In this document: positions 8,294 to 16,984 of the stretch, one piece after another
Layout: every line of letters begins with the position of its first letter
Numbering within the stretch: the stretch's first letter is position 1
NCBI GenBank assembly: GCA_023383795.1
Contig: JAHDYJ010000026.1
Location: 1,828-44,765 of the forward strand
Reading direction: 5' to 3'
DNA from: Burkholderiales bacterium
Lineage (GTDB): Bacteria > Pseudomonadota > Gammaproteobacteria > Burkholderiales > SG8-39
Length of the DNA: 42,938 nucleotides
The notes under the pieces: model-generated
What the model was told of the DNA's origin: nothing
The model's input: only the letters and a program-made list of their open reading frames with translations
Database searches by the model: none
Program-made: the position numbers and the translations under genes

Positions 8294-8467
8294 CACGGCA
8301 GCGGAACTAGTTTCCGTTTGGAATCACCCGTTCCCGGTGGCCGGTCCGGAACTTGCAACTCGATCGGGCGGGCGCCGACCGTACGGCGCGCGGAGCCGCG
8401 TTGCGGATGCCGCGCCCGCCGCCCGGCTGGCGGATCGAGGTTGCCCTGCGGGAAGGAGGGTAGTGCC

Positions 8468-9064
8468 ATGGGTGCAAAGCTGAGTCGCCTCTGTGCGGTG
8501 CTTGCCGGCTGTCTCGCGCTGGCGCTCGCCGCGGCGAGCGTCGCGCGCGCGGCGGACGTGACCGAGCCGGTAATGCTGGTCGCCAATCCGAAGCTCGGGG
8601 AGTTCTACCGCGCGACGGTGCTGATCGCGCGTCCGGTCGGCAACGGCCAGCACATCGGGTTCATCGTGAACCGGCCGACGCAGATGACGCTCGGCAAGCT
8701 GTTTCCCGAGCACGAGCCGTCGGCCAAGGTGGCCGACCCGGTCTACCTCGGCGGCCCGGTCTACGTCGACACGATCTTCGCGCTGGTGCAGCGCGACGCG
8801 AGCCCGGGCGGCAAGTCGATGCCGCTCTTCGAGGATCTCTTCGTGGCGGTCGATGCCACGACGGTCGACCAGATCATCGAGCACGATGCCGAGCACGCGC
8901 GCTTCTTCGCCGGCATGGTCGCCTGGCGGCCCGGCGAGCTCGAGCAGGAGCTCGAGCGCGGCTTCTGGTACGTGCACCGCCCCGACGCCAAGCTCCTCTT
9001 CCGCAAGTCGACCGAGGGGCTCTGGGACGAGCTGGTCCAGCGCCACCGCGGCAATTCGATCTGA
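8468..9064 (+). CDS. AlgH/YqgE (UPF0301) family protein with a signal peptide
   Basis: A 198-residue member of the AlgH family. The core (VMLVANPKLG, IGFIVNRPTQMTLGKLFPE, VYLGGPV, RFFAGMVAWRPGELEQEL) is complete. Unlike the usual cytoplasmic proteins it begins with a typical Sec signal peptide of about 29 residues, hydrophobic core CAVLAGCLALALAAASV and cleavage after ARA. The ATG at 8468 is well supported by AAGGAGGG (8453-8460) at 7-nt spacing, so the signal is real coding sequence. It is probably periplasmic. The function of the family is not settled. The 198-bp spacer before it separates it from the MoxR/VWA pair and suggests its own promoter. Confidence 0.88.
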   Translation: MGAKLSRLCAVLAGCLALALAAASVARAADVTEPVMLVANPKLGEFYRATVLIARPVGNGQHIGFIVNRPTQMTLGKLFPEHEPSAKVADPVYLGGPVYVDTIFALVQRDASPGGKSMPLFEDLFVAVDATTVDQIIEHDAEHARFFAGMVAWRPGELEQELERGFWYVHRPDAKLLFRKSTEGLWDELVQRHRGNSI

Positions 9065-9101
9065 GACCGCCGTCGGGTCCCGCCGGGGCGTGGCGCCGGC
9101 A

Positions 9102-11069
9102 TCAGCGCGGGTTCAGCCGCGCGGCGAGCGCGGTGAACGATGCGAGGCTCTCGGGATTGGCCATCGCGTCGGCGCTCGCGACGTTGTCCGCCCGGGCGCC
9201 GAGCAGGATCTTGCGCACCGGCAGCTCCATCTTCTTGCCGGTCAGCGTCCGCGGCACGGCATCGATCGCGTAGATCTCGTTCGGGACGTGGCGCGCCGAG
9301 GCGAGCGTGCGGATTCGCTCCTTGATGCGGGCCTTGAGCGCATCGTCGAGCGCGACGCCGTCGGCGAGCACGACGAAGAGCGGCATGAACGACGGCCGGC
9401 CGAGGTACTCGAGGTCGACCACCAGGCTGTCGACGATCTCCGGCATGTCCTCGACGGCGCGGTAGATCTCCGCCGTGCCCATCCGGATGCCGTAGCGGTT
9501 GATGGTCGTGTCCGAGCGGCCGTAGATGACGTTCGTGCCGCGCGCGGTGATGCGGATCCAGTCGCCGTGGCGCCACTTGCCCGGATACATCTCGAAGTAG
9601 CTCTCGCGGTAGCGCGCGTCGCCCGGATCGTTCCAGAAATAGAGCGGCATCGAGGGCATCGGCTCGGTGATCACGAGCTCGCCCACCTCGCCGACCACTT
9701 CGCGCCCGCGCTCGTCGAACGCGCGCGCGGCGACGCCGAGCATGCGGCACTGCATCTCGCCGGCGGTGACCGGAAGGATCGGGCAGCCGCCCACGAATCC
9801 GCACGCGACGTCCGTGCCGCCGCTGATCGGGGCGAGCCAGAGGTCGCACTTGACGCTCGCGTAGACCCATTCGAACGCCTCGATCGGCAGCGGCGAGCCG
9901 GTCGTGCTGAGCACCTCGAGCGCCGACAGGTCGGCGACCGTGCGCGGCGTCGCGCCGGCCTTCATGGTCGAGGCGACGAGCGCCGCGCCGCAGCCGAAGT
10001 GGCGCACGCGCGTCTCGCCGACGGCGCGCCAGATCGCGCCGGGGTCGGGATACCCGGGATTGCCGTCGAACGTCACGATCGTGCAGCCCGCGAGCAGCCC
10101 GCCGACGAGGAGATTCCAGACGATCCAGCCGGTGCTGGACATCCAGAAGAAGCGGTCGCCGGGCCGCATGTCCTGGTGCAGCACCAGCGTCTTGAGATGC
10201 TCGAGCACGATGCCGCCGTGGCCGTGCACGATCGCCTTCGGCACGCCGGTGGTGCCCGAGGAATAGACGATCCAGAGCGGGTGGTCGAAGGGAACCTGCG
10301 CGAAAGCGAGCGGCGCCGAGCGCCGGAGCACGGCTTCCCAGGCGACCGTGGGCGGCAGCCCGGCGGGCGCGCCGCGCCCGAGGCTCGACAAAAACACCAC
10401 GTGCTCGAGCGAGGTCAGGGCGCGCGCGATCTCGGCGACGGTCCCGGTGCGGTCGAACGGCTTGCCGCCGTAGACGTAGCCGTCGACCGCGAAGAGCACC
10501 TTGGGATCGATCTGGCGGAACCGGTCGACCACCGCCCGCGTGCCCATGTCGGGCGAGCAGCTCGACCAGATCGCGCCGAGGCTCGCGCAGGCGAGGAACG
10601 CGACGACGGTCTGCGGCAGATTCGGGAGGTAGGAGACGACGCGGTCGCCCGGCTGCACGCCCATCTCGCGCAGCGCGGCGGCCACCGCGCCGACCTGCCG
10701 TTCGAGCTCGGCCCATGACACGTGCGCGGCGGGGCGCGCCTCCGCGCACGCGACGAGCGCCGGATGGTCGGGCGTCGCGTTGCGGAAGACGTGCTCGGCG
10801 TAGTTGAGCCGCGCGCCCTCGAACCACCTCGCGCCCGGCATGCGCCGCTCCGGCAGCACGCGCGCGTACGGCGTCGACGCCTTGATGCCGAAGAACGACC
10901 ACAGCGAGGCCCAGAACGCCTCGAGGTCGCGCACCGACCACTGCCACAGCGCGTCGTAGTCCGCGAACGGGCGGCGCTCGTGCTCGGCGAGCCAGCGCAT
11001 GTAGCGCCTGATCCCGGTCGCGTCGCGGAACGCGGCCGGCGGCTGCCAGAGAACCTCGCCCTCCCGCAC
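9102..11069 (-). CDS. Acetoacetate-CoA ligase
   Basis: ATP-dependent activation of acetoacetate to acetoacetyl-CoA (cytoplasmic), feeding beta-oxidation, PHB or ketone use. It is 655 residues long, full size for the family. ANL-superfamily motifs: phosphate loop YSSGTTGVPK (about 269-278), SGGTDVACGFVGG, hinge region YGRSDTTINRYGIRMG and C-terminal TLTGKKMELPVRKIL with the catalytic lysine. Acetoacetyl-CoA synthetase is favoured over acetyl-CoA synthetase by the N-terminal domain and overall length. The start is a GTG at 11069, 7 bp after the SDR gene in the same direction, so the two are probably co-transcribed. Confidence 0.93.
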   Translation of the reverse strand: MREGEVLWQPPAAFRDATGIRRYMRWLAEHERRPFADYDALWQWSVRDLEAFWASLWSFFGIKASTPYARVLPERRMPGARWFEGARLNYAEHVFRNATPDHPALVACAEARPAAHVSWAELERQVGAVAAALREMGVQPGDRVVSYLPNLPQTVVAFLACASLGAIWSSCSPDMGTRAVVDRFRQIDPKVLFAVDGYVYGGKPFDRTGTVAEIARALTSLEHVVFLSSLGRGAPAGLPPTVAWEAVLRRSAPLAFAQVPFDHPLWIVYSSGTTGVPKAIVHGHGGIVLEHLKTLVLHQDMRPGDRFFWMSSTGWIVWNLLVGGLLAGCTIVTFDGNPGYPDPGAIWRAVGETRVRHFGCGAALVASTMKAGATPRTVADLSALEVLSTTGSPLPIEAFEWVYASVKCDLWLAPISGGTDVACGFVGGCPILPVTAGEMQCRMLGVAARAFDERGREVVGEVGELVITEPMPSMPLYFWNDPGDARYRESYFEMYPGKWRHGDWIRITARGTNVIYGRSDTTINRYGIRMGTAEIYRAVEDMPEIVDSLVVDLEYLGRPSFMPLFVVLADGVALDDALKARIKERIRTLASARHVPNEIYAIDAVPRTLTGKKMELPVRKILLGARADNVASADAMANPESLASFTALAARLNPR

Positions 11070-11076
11070 CGGCCCC

Positions 11077-11793
11077 TCAGGCGCGACCGAACACCGGCAG
11101 TGCCACCCCGTTCACCGCGCGCGCCGCGTCCGAGGCGAGAAACACGATCACGTCGGCGATCGCGTCGGGCGGCACCCACTTCGACGTGTCGGCGTCCGGC
11201 ATGGCCGCGCGGTTCTGCGGCGTGTCGATCGTGCTCGGCAGCACCGCGTTCACGCGCAGGCCCTTGGCCTTGACCTCGGCGGCGAGGCTCTCGGTGAGGC
11301 GCAGCACCGCCGACTTCGCGGCGCTGTAGGCGGCGAGCCCGGCGGGCGCGGCGAGCGCCGCGCCGGCGCCGACGTTGACGATCGCGCCCGCGCCCTGCTC
11401 GAGCATGAGCGGGATCACCGCGCGGCACGCGAGCAGCGCCGTGCGCAGGTTCACGGTCATCATCAGGTCCCAGGTCGCGAGCTCCTCCTCGTGCACGTGC
11501 TTCCCGCCGCGGAACCCGCCGACCGTGTTGACGAGGACGTCGATGCGACCGAAGCGCGCGCGGACGGAAGCGGCCAGCGCACGCGCGCTGCCCTCGTCGG
11601 CGAGATCGACGCCGCCGGAGATCATCCGGCTCGCGTCGGGGCCGGTGCCGCCGTACACCTGCTGCAGCTGCTCGGCCGACTGGTCGACGAGGACGGTCTT
11701 CGCGCCGGCGGCGTGCGCGGCGCGGGCGACGGCCTGGCCGAGGTTGCCGGCCGCGCCGGTGACGATCACCACCTTGTCTGCAAGCGCCGACAC
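11077..11793 (-). CDS. SDR-family protein lacking the canonical catalytic Ser
   Basis: A 238-residue classical short-chain dehydrogenase fold. The nucleotide-binding motif is TGAAGNLG (12-19), NTVGG stands in place of NNAG, and Y156-x3-K160 (YSAAK) is intact. The serine normally 13 residues before the Tyr is replaced by alanine (A143 in NVGAGAAL), so standard catalysis is doubtful or uses another residue. The C-terminus DAARAVNGVALPVFG matches a recognisable subgroup. It starts at GTG 11793 with an AAAGGA site, between haloacid dehalogenase and acetoacetyl-CoA synthetase. A role with 3-hydroxybutyrate or acetoacetate is a guess from the neighbour only. Confidence 0.85.
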   Translation of the reverse strand: MSALADKVVIVTGAAGNLGQAVARAAHAAGAKTVLVDQSAEQLQQVYGGTGPDASRMISGGVDLADEGSARALAASVRARFGRIDVLVNTVGGFRGGKHVHEEELATWDLMMTVNLRTALLACRAVIPLMLEQGAGAIVNVGAGAALAAPAGLAAYSAAKSAVLRLTESLAAEVKAKGLRVNAVLPSTIDTPQNRAAMPDADTSKWVPPDAIADVIVFLASDAARAVNGVALPVFGRA

Positions 11794-11817
11794 GGCTTCC
11801 TTTCTCCGCGGCGCCGG

Positions 11818-12492
11818 CTACGCCGCCCCGATCAGCGCCGGGAGCTCGGCGAGCGAGCGCATCTCGGAGTCCGGCAGCACGCCGAGCTCGTCCACCGGCG
11901 CGCCGGCGCGGTTGCACCAGAACACCCGGAACCCGAACGCCTTGGCGCCGAGCGCGTCCCAGCAGTTCGACGACACGAAGCCGATCGCGCCGGTCGGCAC
12001 GCCGAGCTTCTCCACCGCCAGCGCGTACACGCGCGGGTCGGGCTTGTAGATGCGCAGCGCATCGACGCTGATCACCGCGTCGAGCGTCTGCGCGAGGCCG
12101 GCGTTCGCGACGACCGGCTCGAGCATCGCAGGCGAGCCGTTCGAGAGGATCGCGAGCTTGCGTCCGGCGAGCCGCGCGAGCGCCTCCTGCACCTCGGGAT
12201 ACGTCGCGAGATGCAGGTAGGCCTCCATCAGGCGCGCCTGCTCGGCCTCGCCGAGCCGCAGGCCGAGCGCATTGCACGCGTAGCGCAGGCCCGCGCGCGT
12301 GACGTGCGAGAAATCCTCGTAGCGCTGCATCAGGCTGCGCTGCCACGTGTACTCGAGCTGCTTCGCGCGCCAGAGCTGGGAGAGCGCCGTGCCCTTGCCG
12401 GGCCAGATCTCGTCGCACAGCCTGATCACCGAGTGCACGTCGAACAGCGTGCCGTACGCGTCGAATACCAGGGCCTTGATCTGCGTGCTCAT
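11818..12492 (-). CDS. Haloacid dehalogenase, type II
   Basis: HAD-superfamily hydrolase of 224 residues, the size of L-2-haloacid dehalogenases. Motif I is FDAYGTLFD with nucleophile D11, motif II is LSNGSP, motif III lysine is in IYKPDPRVY, and motif IV is FVSSNCWDALGAKAFGF. The last is the signature that separates type II dehalogenases from phosphatases. It converts 2-halo acids to 2-hydroxy acids, though many genomic homologues have unproven substrates. I chose ATG 12492 (MSTQIKALVFDAYG); the upstream in-frame extension is Arg/Pro-rich and not family-like. It heads the SDR/ligase run on the minus strand. Confidence 0.92.
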   Translation of the reverse strand: MSTQIKALVFDAYGTLFDVHSVIRLCDEIWPGKGTALSQLWRAKQLEYTWQRSLMQRYEDFSHVTRAGLRYACNALGLRLGEAEQARLMEAYLHLATYPEVQEALARLAGRKLAILSNGSPAMLEPVVANAGLAQTLDAVISVDALRIYKPDPRVYALAVEKLGVPTGAIGFVSSNCWDALGAKAFGFRVFWCNRAGAPVDELGVLPDSEMRSLAELPALIGAA

Positions 12493-12651
12493 CGGTGGAC
12501 GCTCCGTATTCCGCTCGCCGCGCGGGCAATGGATGCCGCCGGCCGACGGATGCACGCGACCGGCCGGACAGACTCTGCCCCAGCCGCGCCGCGGGCGCAA
12601 GCCCGCAGCCCTGCCGGCCCGTCCCCTCCGGCTTCTCCTCGCGCGGGCTAC

Positions 12652-12661
12652 GTGCTAACTT
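12652..12661 (+). promoter_or_regulatory. Possible extended -10 upstream of the acyl-CoA synthetase
   Basis: TGC-TAACTT at 12653-12661 resembles an extended -10; the downstream leader has a strong AGGAGGG ribosome site at 12694-12700, 6 nt before the ATG. No -35 is evident. Confidence 0.35.
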
Positions 12662-12706
12662 GGCGCGGGCCGCCGCGGCGACCGCCGCGGGGCAGGAGGG
12701 GCAGCG

Positions 12707-14359
12707 ATGCAGGACCGCTACGAGGAGATCTACCGCGCGTTCCGCTGGAACGTGCCGGCGCGCTTCAACATCGCCGCGGCCTGCTGCGGCCGCCACGCGG
12801 TCGACCGGCACCGCTTCTGCCTGTACTGGGAGGACGAGGACGGCGCGACGCGCGCGCTCACCTACTGGGACATCCAGCAGGACGCCAACCGCCTGTCGAA
12901 CGCGCTCGCGGGACTCGGCGTCAGGCGCGGCGACCGCGTCGGCATCATCCTGCCGCAGCGTCCGGAGACGGTGGTCGCGCACATGGCGTGCTACCAGCTC
13001 GGTGCGGTGGCGATGCCGCTGTCGATCCTGTTCGGCCCGGACGCGCTCGAGTACCGGCTGCAGAACAGCCAGACGTCGGTCGCCTTCGTCGACCCCGCTT
13101 CCGCGCCGAACCTCGCCGCGGTGCGGGCGTCGCTGCCGGATCTCCGGCACGTGATCGGCGTGGCCGGCGCGCGCGAGGCGGGCGCCGAGCCCTGGGAACG
13201 GCTGCTCGACAAGGCGTCGCGCCGCTTCACGCCGGTCGACACCGGCGCCGAGGATCCGGCGCTGCTCGTGTACACGAGCGGCACCACCGGGCCGCCGAAG
13301 GGCGCGCTCAAGCCGCACCGCGTGCTGATCGGCAACCTGCCCGGCTTCGCGTACTCGCACGACGAGTTTCCGCGCCCCGGCGACATGTTCTGGTCGCCCG
13401 CGGACTGGGCGTGGACCGGCGGGCTGATGGACGCGCTCCTGCCGACGATGTACCACGGGTTCCCGATCCTCGGTTACCGCGGGCGATTCGATCCGGAGAA
13501 GGCGTTCCACCTGATCGAGAAGTACGGCGTGCGCAACAGCTTCCTCTTTCCGACCGCGCTGAAGATGATGATGAAGGCGGTGCCCGAGCCGCGCGCGCGC
13601 TACGACCTGCGGCTCCGCTCGATCATGAGCGCCGGCGAGTCGGTCGGCGAGGCCGTGTTCGAGTGGTCGCGCGCCGCGCTCGGCGTGACGATCAACGAGA
13701 TGTTCGGCCAGACCGAGGTGAACTACATCGTCGGCAACTCGCACGCGCTGTGGCCGGCGAAGCCGGGCTCGATCGGGCGGCCGTATCCCGGTCACCGCGT
13801 CGCGGTGATCGACGACGACGGCAACGCGGTGCCCGAAGGCGAGGCGGGCGAGGTGGCGGTCAACCGGACCGACGTGCACGGCGACCGCGACGCGGTTTTC
13901 TTCCTCGGCTACTGGCAGAACGACGAGGCCACGCGCAAGAAGTACACCGGCGACTGGTGCCGCACCGGCGACCTCGCGAAGCGCGACGCCGACGGCTATC
14001 TCTGGTACCAGGGCCGCGCCGACGACGTGTTCAAGAGCGCCGGCTACCGCATCGGGCCCTCCGAGATCGAGAACTGCCTGGTGAAGCATCCGGCGGTCGC
14101 GAACGCGGCGGTGGTCGGCAGCCCCGATCCGGAGCGCACCAACGTGGTCAAGGCGTTCATCGTCCTGCAGCCGGGGCACGCGCCGTCGCCGGAGCTCGAG
14201 CAGGCGCTGCAGCAGCACGTGCGCGGGAAGCTCGCGCCCTACGAGTACCCGAAGGAGATCGAGTTCGTCGACCAGCTGCCGATGACCACCACCGGCAAAG
14301 TGCAGCGGCGGGTGCTGCGGCTGCGCGAGGAAGAGCGCAAGCGCGGCCATACGGGCTGA
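12707..14359 (+). CDS. AMP-dependent acyl-CoA synthetase (ACSM-like)
   Basis: A 550-residue ANL-superfamily ligase that makes acyl-CoA from a carboxylic acid, ATP and CoA. Motifs: YTSGTTGPPKG (189-199), WSPADWAWTGGLMD, MFGQTEVNYIVGN, GDLAKRDADGYLWYQGRADD, KSAGYRIGPSEIE, and C-terminal MTTTGKVQRRVLR with the adenylation lysine. WSPADWAW and GQTE are typical of medium-chain/acetyl-like synthetases of the ACSM group. The exact chain length is not known. The ATG at 12707 has a near-perfect Shine-Dalgarno site. It is followed after 13 bp by the DUF3422 gene, so they are probably co-transcribed. Confidence 0.92.
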   Translation: MQDRYEEIYRAFRWNVPARFNIAAACCGRHAVDRHRFCLYWEDEDGATRALTYWDIQQDANRLSNALAGLGVRRGDRVGIILPQRPETVVAHMACYQLGAVAMPLSILFGPDALEYRLQNSQTSVAFVDPASAPNLAAVRASLPDLRHVIGVAGAREAGAEPWERLLDKASRRFTPVDTGAEDPALLVYTSGTTGPPKGALKPHRVLIGNLPGFAYSHDEFPRPGDMFWSPADWAWTGGLMDALLPTMYHGFPILGYRGRFDPEKAFHLIEKYGVRNSFLFPTALKMMMKAVPEPRARYDLRLRSIMSAGESVGEAVFEWSRAALGVTINEMFGQTEVNYIVGNSHALWPAKPGSIGRPYPGHRVAVIDDDGNAVPEGEAGEVAVNRTDVHGDRDAVFFLGYWQNDEATRKKYTGDWCRTGDLAKRDADGYLWYQGRADDVFKSAGYRIGPSEIENCLVKHPAVANAAVVGSPDPERTNVVKAFIVLQPGHAPSPELEQALQQHVRGKLAPYEYPKEIEFVDQLPMTTTGKVQRRVLRLREEERKRGHTG

Positions 14360-14372
14360 GCGGAATGCGCCG

Positions 14373-15668
14373 ATGCAGCTGCCGGCCGACCATCCGCAGC
14401 GCTACGCTCTCGCGAACGAGATCCACGCCCGGCCGTACGACGCGCTCGAGGCGCCCGAGCGGGTTTCGTACCTCGCCGTCCTGTCCGGCGAGCGCGCGGC
14501 GGAGCACGCGCACCTCGTGCGGCTGTGCGAGCGCGGCGGCGTGCATCCGCCGCAGCCCGCGGCGAGCCATTTCCTCGCCGACTTCGGCAACTACCGCGTC
14601 AAATGGGAGCGCCACACCGAGTTTTCCGGCTACACCTTCTTCCTGCGCGGCTGGGCCGCGGAGCTCTTCGCCGAGACCGCGGTCGCGGCGGTGCCCGCGG
14701 ACTGGGCGGCCGCGATCCCCGGCGAGACCCTCGTCGCGGCGCATGCCGAGCTCGTGCCGCGCGGGATCGCGCTGCCCGAGGGCCGCGAGATCGCCCGCGT
14801 GTTCGGCGGCAACTACGTCGTCGGCGCCGAGATCGGGGAGGGCGTGGGCGCGGTCTTCACCGATTTCAGGATCCATGCGGACGGGCACAACCGCTTCCTG
14901 GTGTTCGACGTGGGCATGTCGCGGCGCCAGGCGGGGCGGATGGTGCAGCGGCTGTTCGAGATCGAGACCTACCGGATGATGGCGCTCCTCGCGCTTCCGG
15001 TCGCGCTGGCGGCCGCGCCGCGGCTCGCCGAGATGGAGGAGGCGCTGGTCGAGATCACCGCGGCGATGGCGGGCGATGCCGGCCGGCGCGCCGACGACCA
15101 TGCGCTGCTCGAACGGCTGATCCCGCTGGCGGCCGAGGCGGAGCGCGCGGTCGTGTCGTCGCAGTACCGCTTCGGCGCGGCCCGTGCGTACCACTCGCTG
15201 GTGAACAGCAGGATCGCGGAGCTGCGCGAGCGGCGGCTGCCGGGCACGCAGACGATCGAGGAGTTCATGGCCCGACGCCTGGCGCCGGCGATGGCGACCT
15301 GCGAGTCGATCGCGCGGCGCCAGCGCGAGCTCGCCGAGCGCGTGGCCCGCGCGAGCCGGCTGCTGTCGACGCGGGTGGACATCGTGCGCGAGCGGCAGAA
15401 CCAGGAGCTGCTGAGCTCGATGGAGCGACGCGCGCGGTTGCAGCTCCGCCTGCAGGAGACCGTCGAGGGGCTGTCGGTGGCCGCGATCACCTACTACGTC
15501 GTGGGCCTCGTGGGCTACGCGGCCAAGGGCCTCAACTCGGTCGGGATCGCGCTGGACAGCGATCTCGCGATGGGCGTGGCGATCCCGGTGGTCGCCGTGC
15601 TCGTCGCCCTCGGCGTGCGGCGCGTGCGCCGCAGCGTCATGGAGGCGGAGCGGGCCGGCACGGGCTGA
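14373..15668 (+). CDS. DUF3422 family membrane-anchored protein
   Basis: A 431-residue protein of the DUF3422 family, seen widely in proteobacteria. The N-terminus (RYALANEIHARP, VSYLAVLSGE) and the central NRFLVFDVG and SRRQAGRMVQRLFEIETYRMMALLALPVA segments are typical. The region around 290-370 is charged and probably helical/coiled coil. The C-terminus has two hydrophobic helices (TYYVVGLVGYAAKGL and MGVAIPVVAVLVALGV) followed by basic residues, so it is anchored in the inner membrane with most of the chain cytoplasmic. Its function is unknown. It is downstream of the acyl-CoA synthetase and converges on the MaoC gene. Confidence 0.9.
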   Translation: MQLPADHPQRYALANEIHARPYDALEAPERVSYLAVLSGERAAEHAHLVRLCERGGVHPPQPAASHFLADFGNYRVKWERHTEFSGYTFFLRGWAAELFAETAVAAVPADWAAAIPGETLVAAHAELVPRGIALPEGREIARVFGGNYVVGAEIGEGVGAVFTDFRIHADGHNRFLVFDVGMSRRQAGRMVQRLFEIETYRMMALLALPVALAAAPRLAEMEEALVEITAAMAGDAGRRADDHALLERLIPLAAEAERAVVSSQYRFGAARAYHSLVNSRIAELRERRLPGTQTIEEFMARRLAPAMATCESIARRQRELAERVARASRLLSTRVDIVRERQNQELLSSMERRARLQLRLQETVEGLSVAAITYYVVGLVGYAAKGLNSVGIALDSDLAMGVAIPVVAVLVALGVRRVRRSVMEAERAGTG

Positions 15669-15705
15669 CCGCGGAGGACGCCCAGGGGAGCGCTGCAGAA
15701 GCTCG

Positions 15706-16143
15706 TCATCCCCGCGATCTGACCAGGATCTTGCCGTCCGCCTCGGCGACGACCTCGCCCGCCTGGTTCCGGCTCACGCCGCTCAGCACGACGATGCCGC
15801 CCTGGTGCTTGGGCTTGTCGTGCTTCTCCCGGATCGTCCAGGTCGTGGTCAGGGTGTCGCCGGGCATGACCGGCGCCTTGAAGCGGCAGACGTGCTCGAG
15901 ATACGCGATCGCGGTGCCGTGGAAGTACATCCCGACCGGCGCCGACACGAGCGCGCTGGTGAAGGGACCGTGCAGGATGCGCCCGCCGAAGCGCGACTCG
16001 CGCGCGTGGCTCTCGTCGACGTGCAGCGGGTTGAAGTCGCCGAACAGCCCCGCGGCGAGCACCAGGTGCGTCTCGGTGACCGTCAGCGCCGAGCTGAACG
16101 TATCGCCGATCTTGACCTCGTCGTAATGCTTTCCGGGGAACAC
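15706..16143 (-). CDS. MaoC-like (R)-hydratase
   Basis: A 145-residue hot-dog-fold protein of the MaoC dehydratase family. The hydratase motif GDFNPLHVDESHA contains D36, N38, P39 and H41, followed by RFGGRILHGPF. It hydrates/dehydrates enoyl-CoA thioesters to (R)-3-hydroxyacyl-CoA, or acts in a related acyl-CoA pathway. The substrate is not readable. The start is a GTG at 16143. It is a single gene on the minus strand, convergent with DUF3422 and divergent from maiA. It may serve the same acyl-CoA metabolism as the ligases to its left (inference). Confidence 0.9.
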   Translation of the reverse strand: MFPGKHYDEVKIGDTFSSALTVTETHLVLAAGLFGDFNPLHVDESHARESRFGGRILHGPFTSALVSAPVGMYFHGTAIAYLEHVCRFKAPVMPGDTLTTTWTIREKHDKPKHQGGIVVLSGVSRNQAGEVVAEADGKILVRSRG

Positions 16144-16258
16144 GGCGCTCCTTCGTCCGGTGCGAAGCGGAAGCGCGGATTGTTGCGCAGCGGCGGCCGG
16201 CCCGCAAGCGAGCGGCGGGTTGGGCTAGACTCGGGTGCACCAGCCCGGGGGAAACGCG

Positions 16259-16897
16259 ATGCAGCTCTACACCTACTTCCGCTCGTCCGCCTCGTTCCGA
16301 GTGCGGATCGCGCTCAACTTCAAGGGGCTCGGGTACGAGCCGGTGCTCGTCAATCTGCCCAAGGGCGAGCACCAGGCCGAGGGCTACCGTGCGGTGAACG
16401 TGCAGGCGCTCGTTCCGACGCTCGTCGACGGGGACCGCCGGCTGGTCCAGTCGCTCGCGATCCTGGAGTACCTGGAGGAGCGCTATCCCGCGCCGGCGCT
16501 GCTGCCGCGCGATCCTTTCGACCGCGCGTACGTGCGGGCGCTGTGCGGCATCGTCGCCTGCGAGATCCATCCGCTGAACAACCTGCGCACGCTCAAGCAC
16601 ATCCGCCGGACCTACGGTCTCGACGATGCCGGCGTGAACGCGTGGTACCGGCACTGGATCGCCGACGGCTTTGCGATGATCGAGAGCTATCTCGTGTCCG
16701 AGGGGCGCAGTGGACGCTACTGTCTCGGCGACGCCGTGACGCTCGCCGACTGCTGCCTGGTGCCCCAGGTCTTCAACGCGCAGCGCTACGAGTGCGACCT
16801 CGCGCCGTACCCGACCGCGATGCGGATCTTCGACGCCTGCATGCGGCTGCCGGCCTTCGACGCCGCGCAGCCGTCCAGGCAGCCGGACGCCGCATAG
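16259..16897 (+). CDS. maiA: Maleylacetoacetate isomerase (zeta-class GST)
   Basis: Glutathione-dependent isomerisation of maleylacetoacetate to fumarylacetoacetate in tyrosine/homogentisate or gentisate breakdown. It is 212 residues long. The N-terminal zeta motif reads SSASFRVRIALN (SSC-x-x-RVRIAL in many homologues, with Cys replaced by Ala here). VPTLVDGDRRLVQSLAILEYLEERYP and HPLNNLRTLKHI are also characteristic. The ATG at 16259 is preceded by a G-rich ribosome site; an upstream in-frame ATG at 16235 adds 8 residues that do not look like the family. No fumarylacetoacetase or dioxygenase is adjacent. Confidence 0.92.
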   Translation: MQLYTYFRSSASFRVRIALNFKGLGYEPVLVNLPKGEHQAEGYRAVNVQALVPTLVDGDRRLVQSLAILEYLEERYPAPALLPRDPFDRAYVRALCGIVACEIHPLNNLRTLKHIRRTYGLDDAGVNAWYRHWIADGFAMIESYLVSEGRSGRYCLGDAVTLADCCLVPQVFNAQRYECDLAPYPTAMRIFDACMRLPAFDAAQPSRQPDAA

Positions 16898-16984
16898 CGG
16901 CGGCCGGCTGCTTTCTCGCCCCTTGCCGCCCGGCGCTGCCTGACGCGCGGTTCACGCGGCGGCGGCGATCGAGGCGGCGCCCGC

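Noticed and set aside
10415..14350. 1311-codon minus-strand frame across several genes
   Set aside because: It crosses real genes on both strands, has no domain similarity and composition typical of a shadow frame.
11491..14979. 1162-codon plus-strand frame
   Set aside because: Same reason: no conserved motif, overlaps the recognised SDR, dehalogenase and ligase genes.
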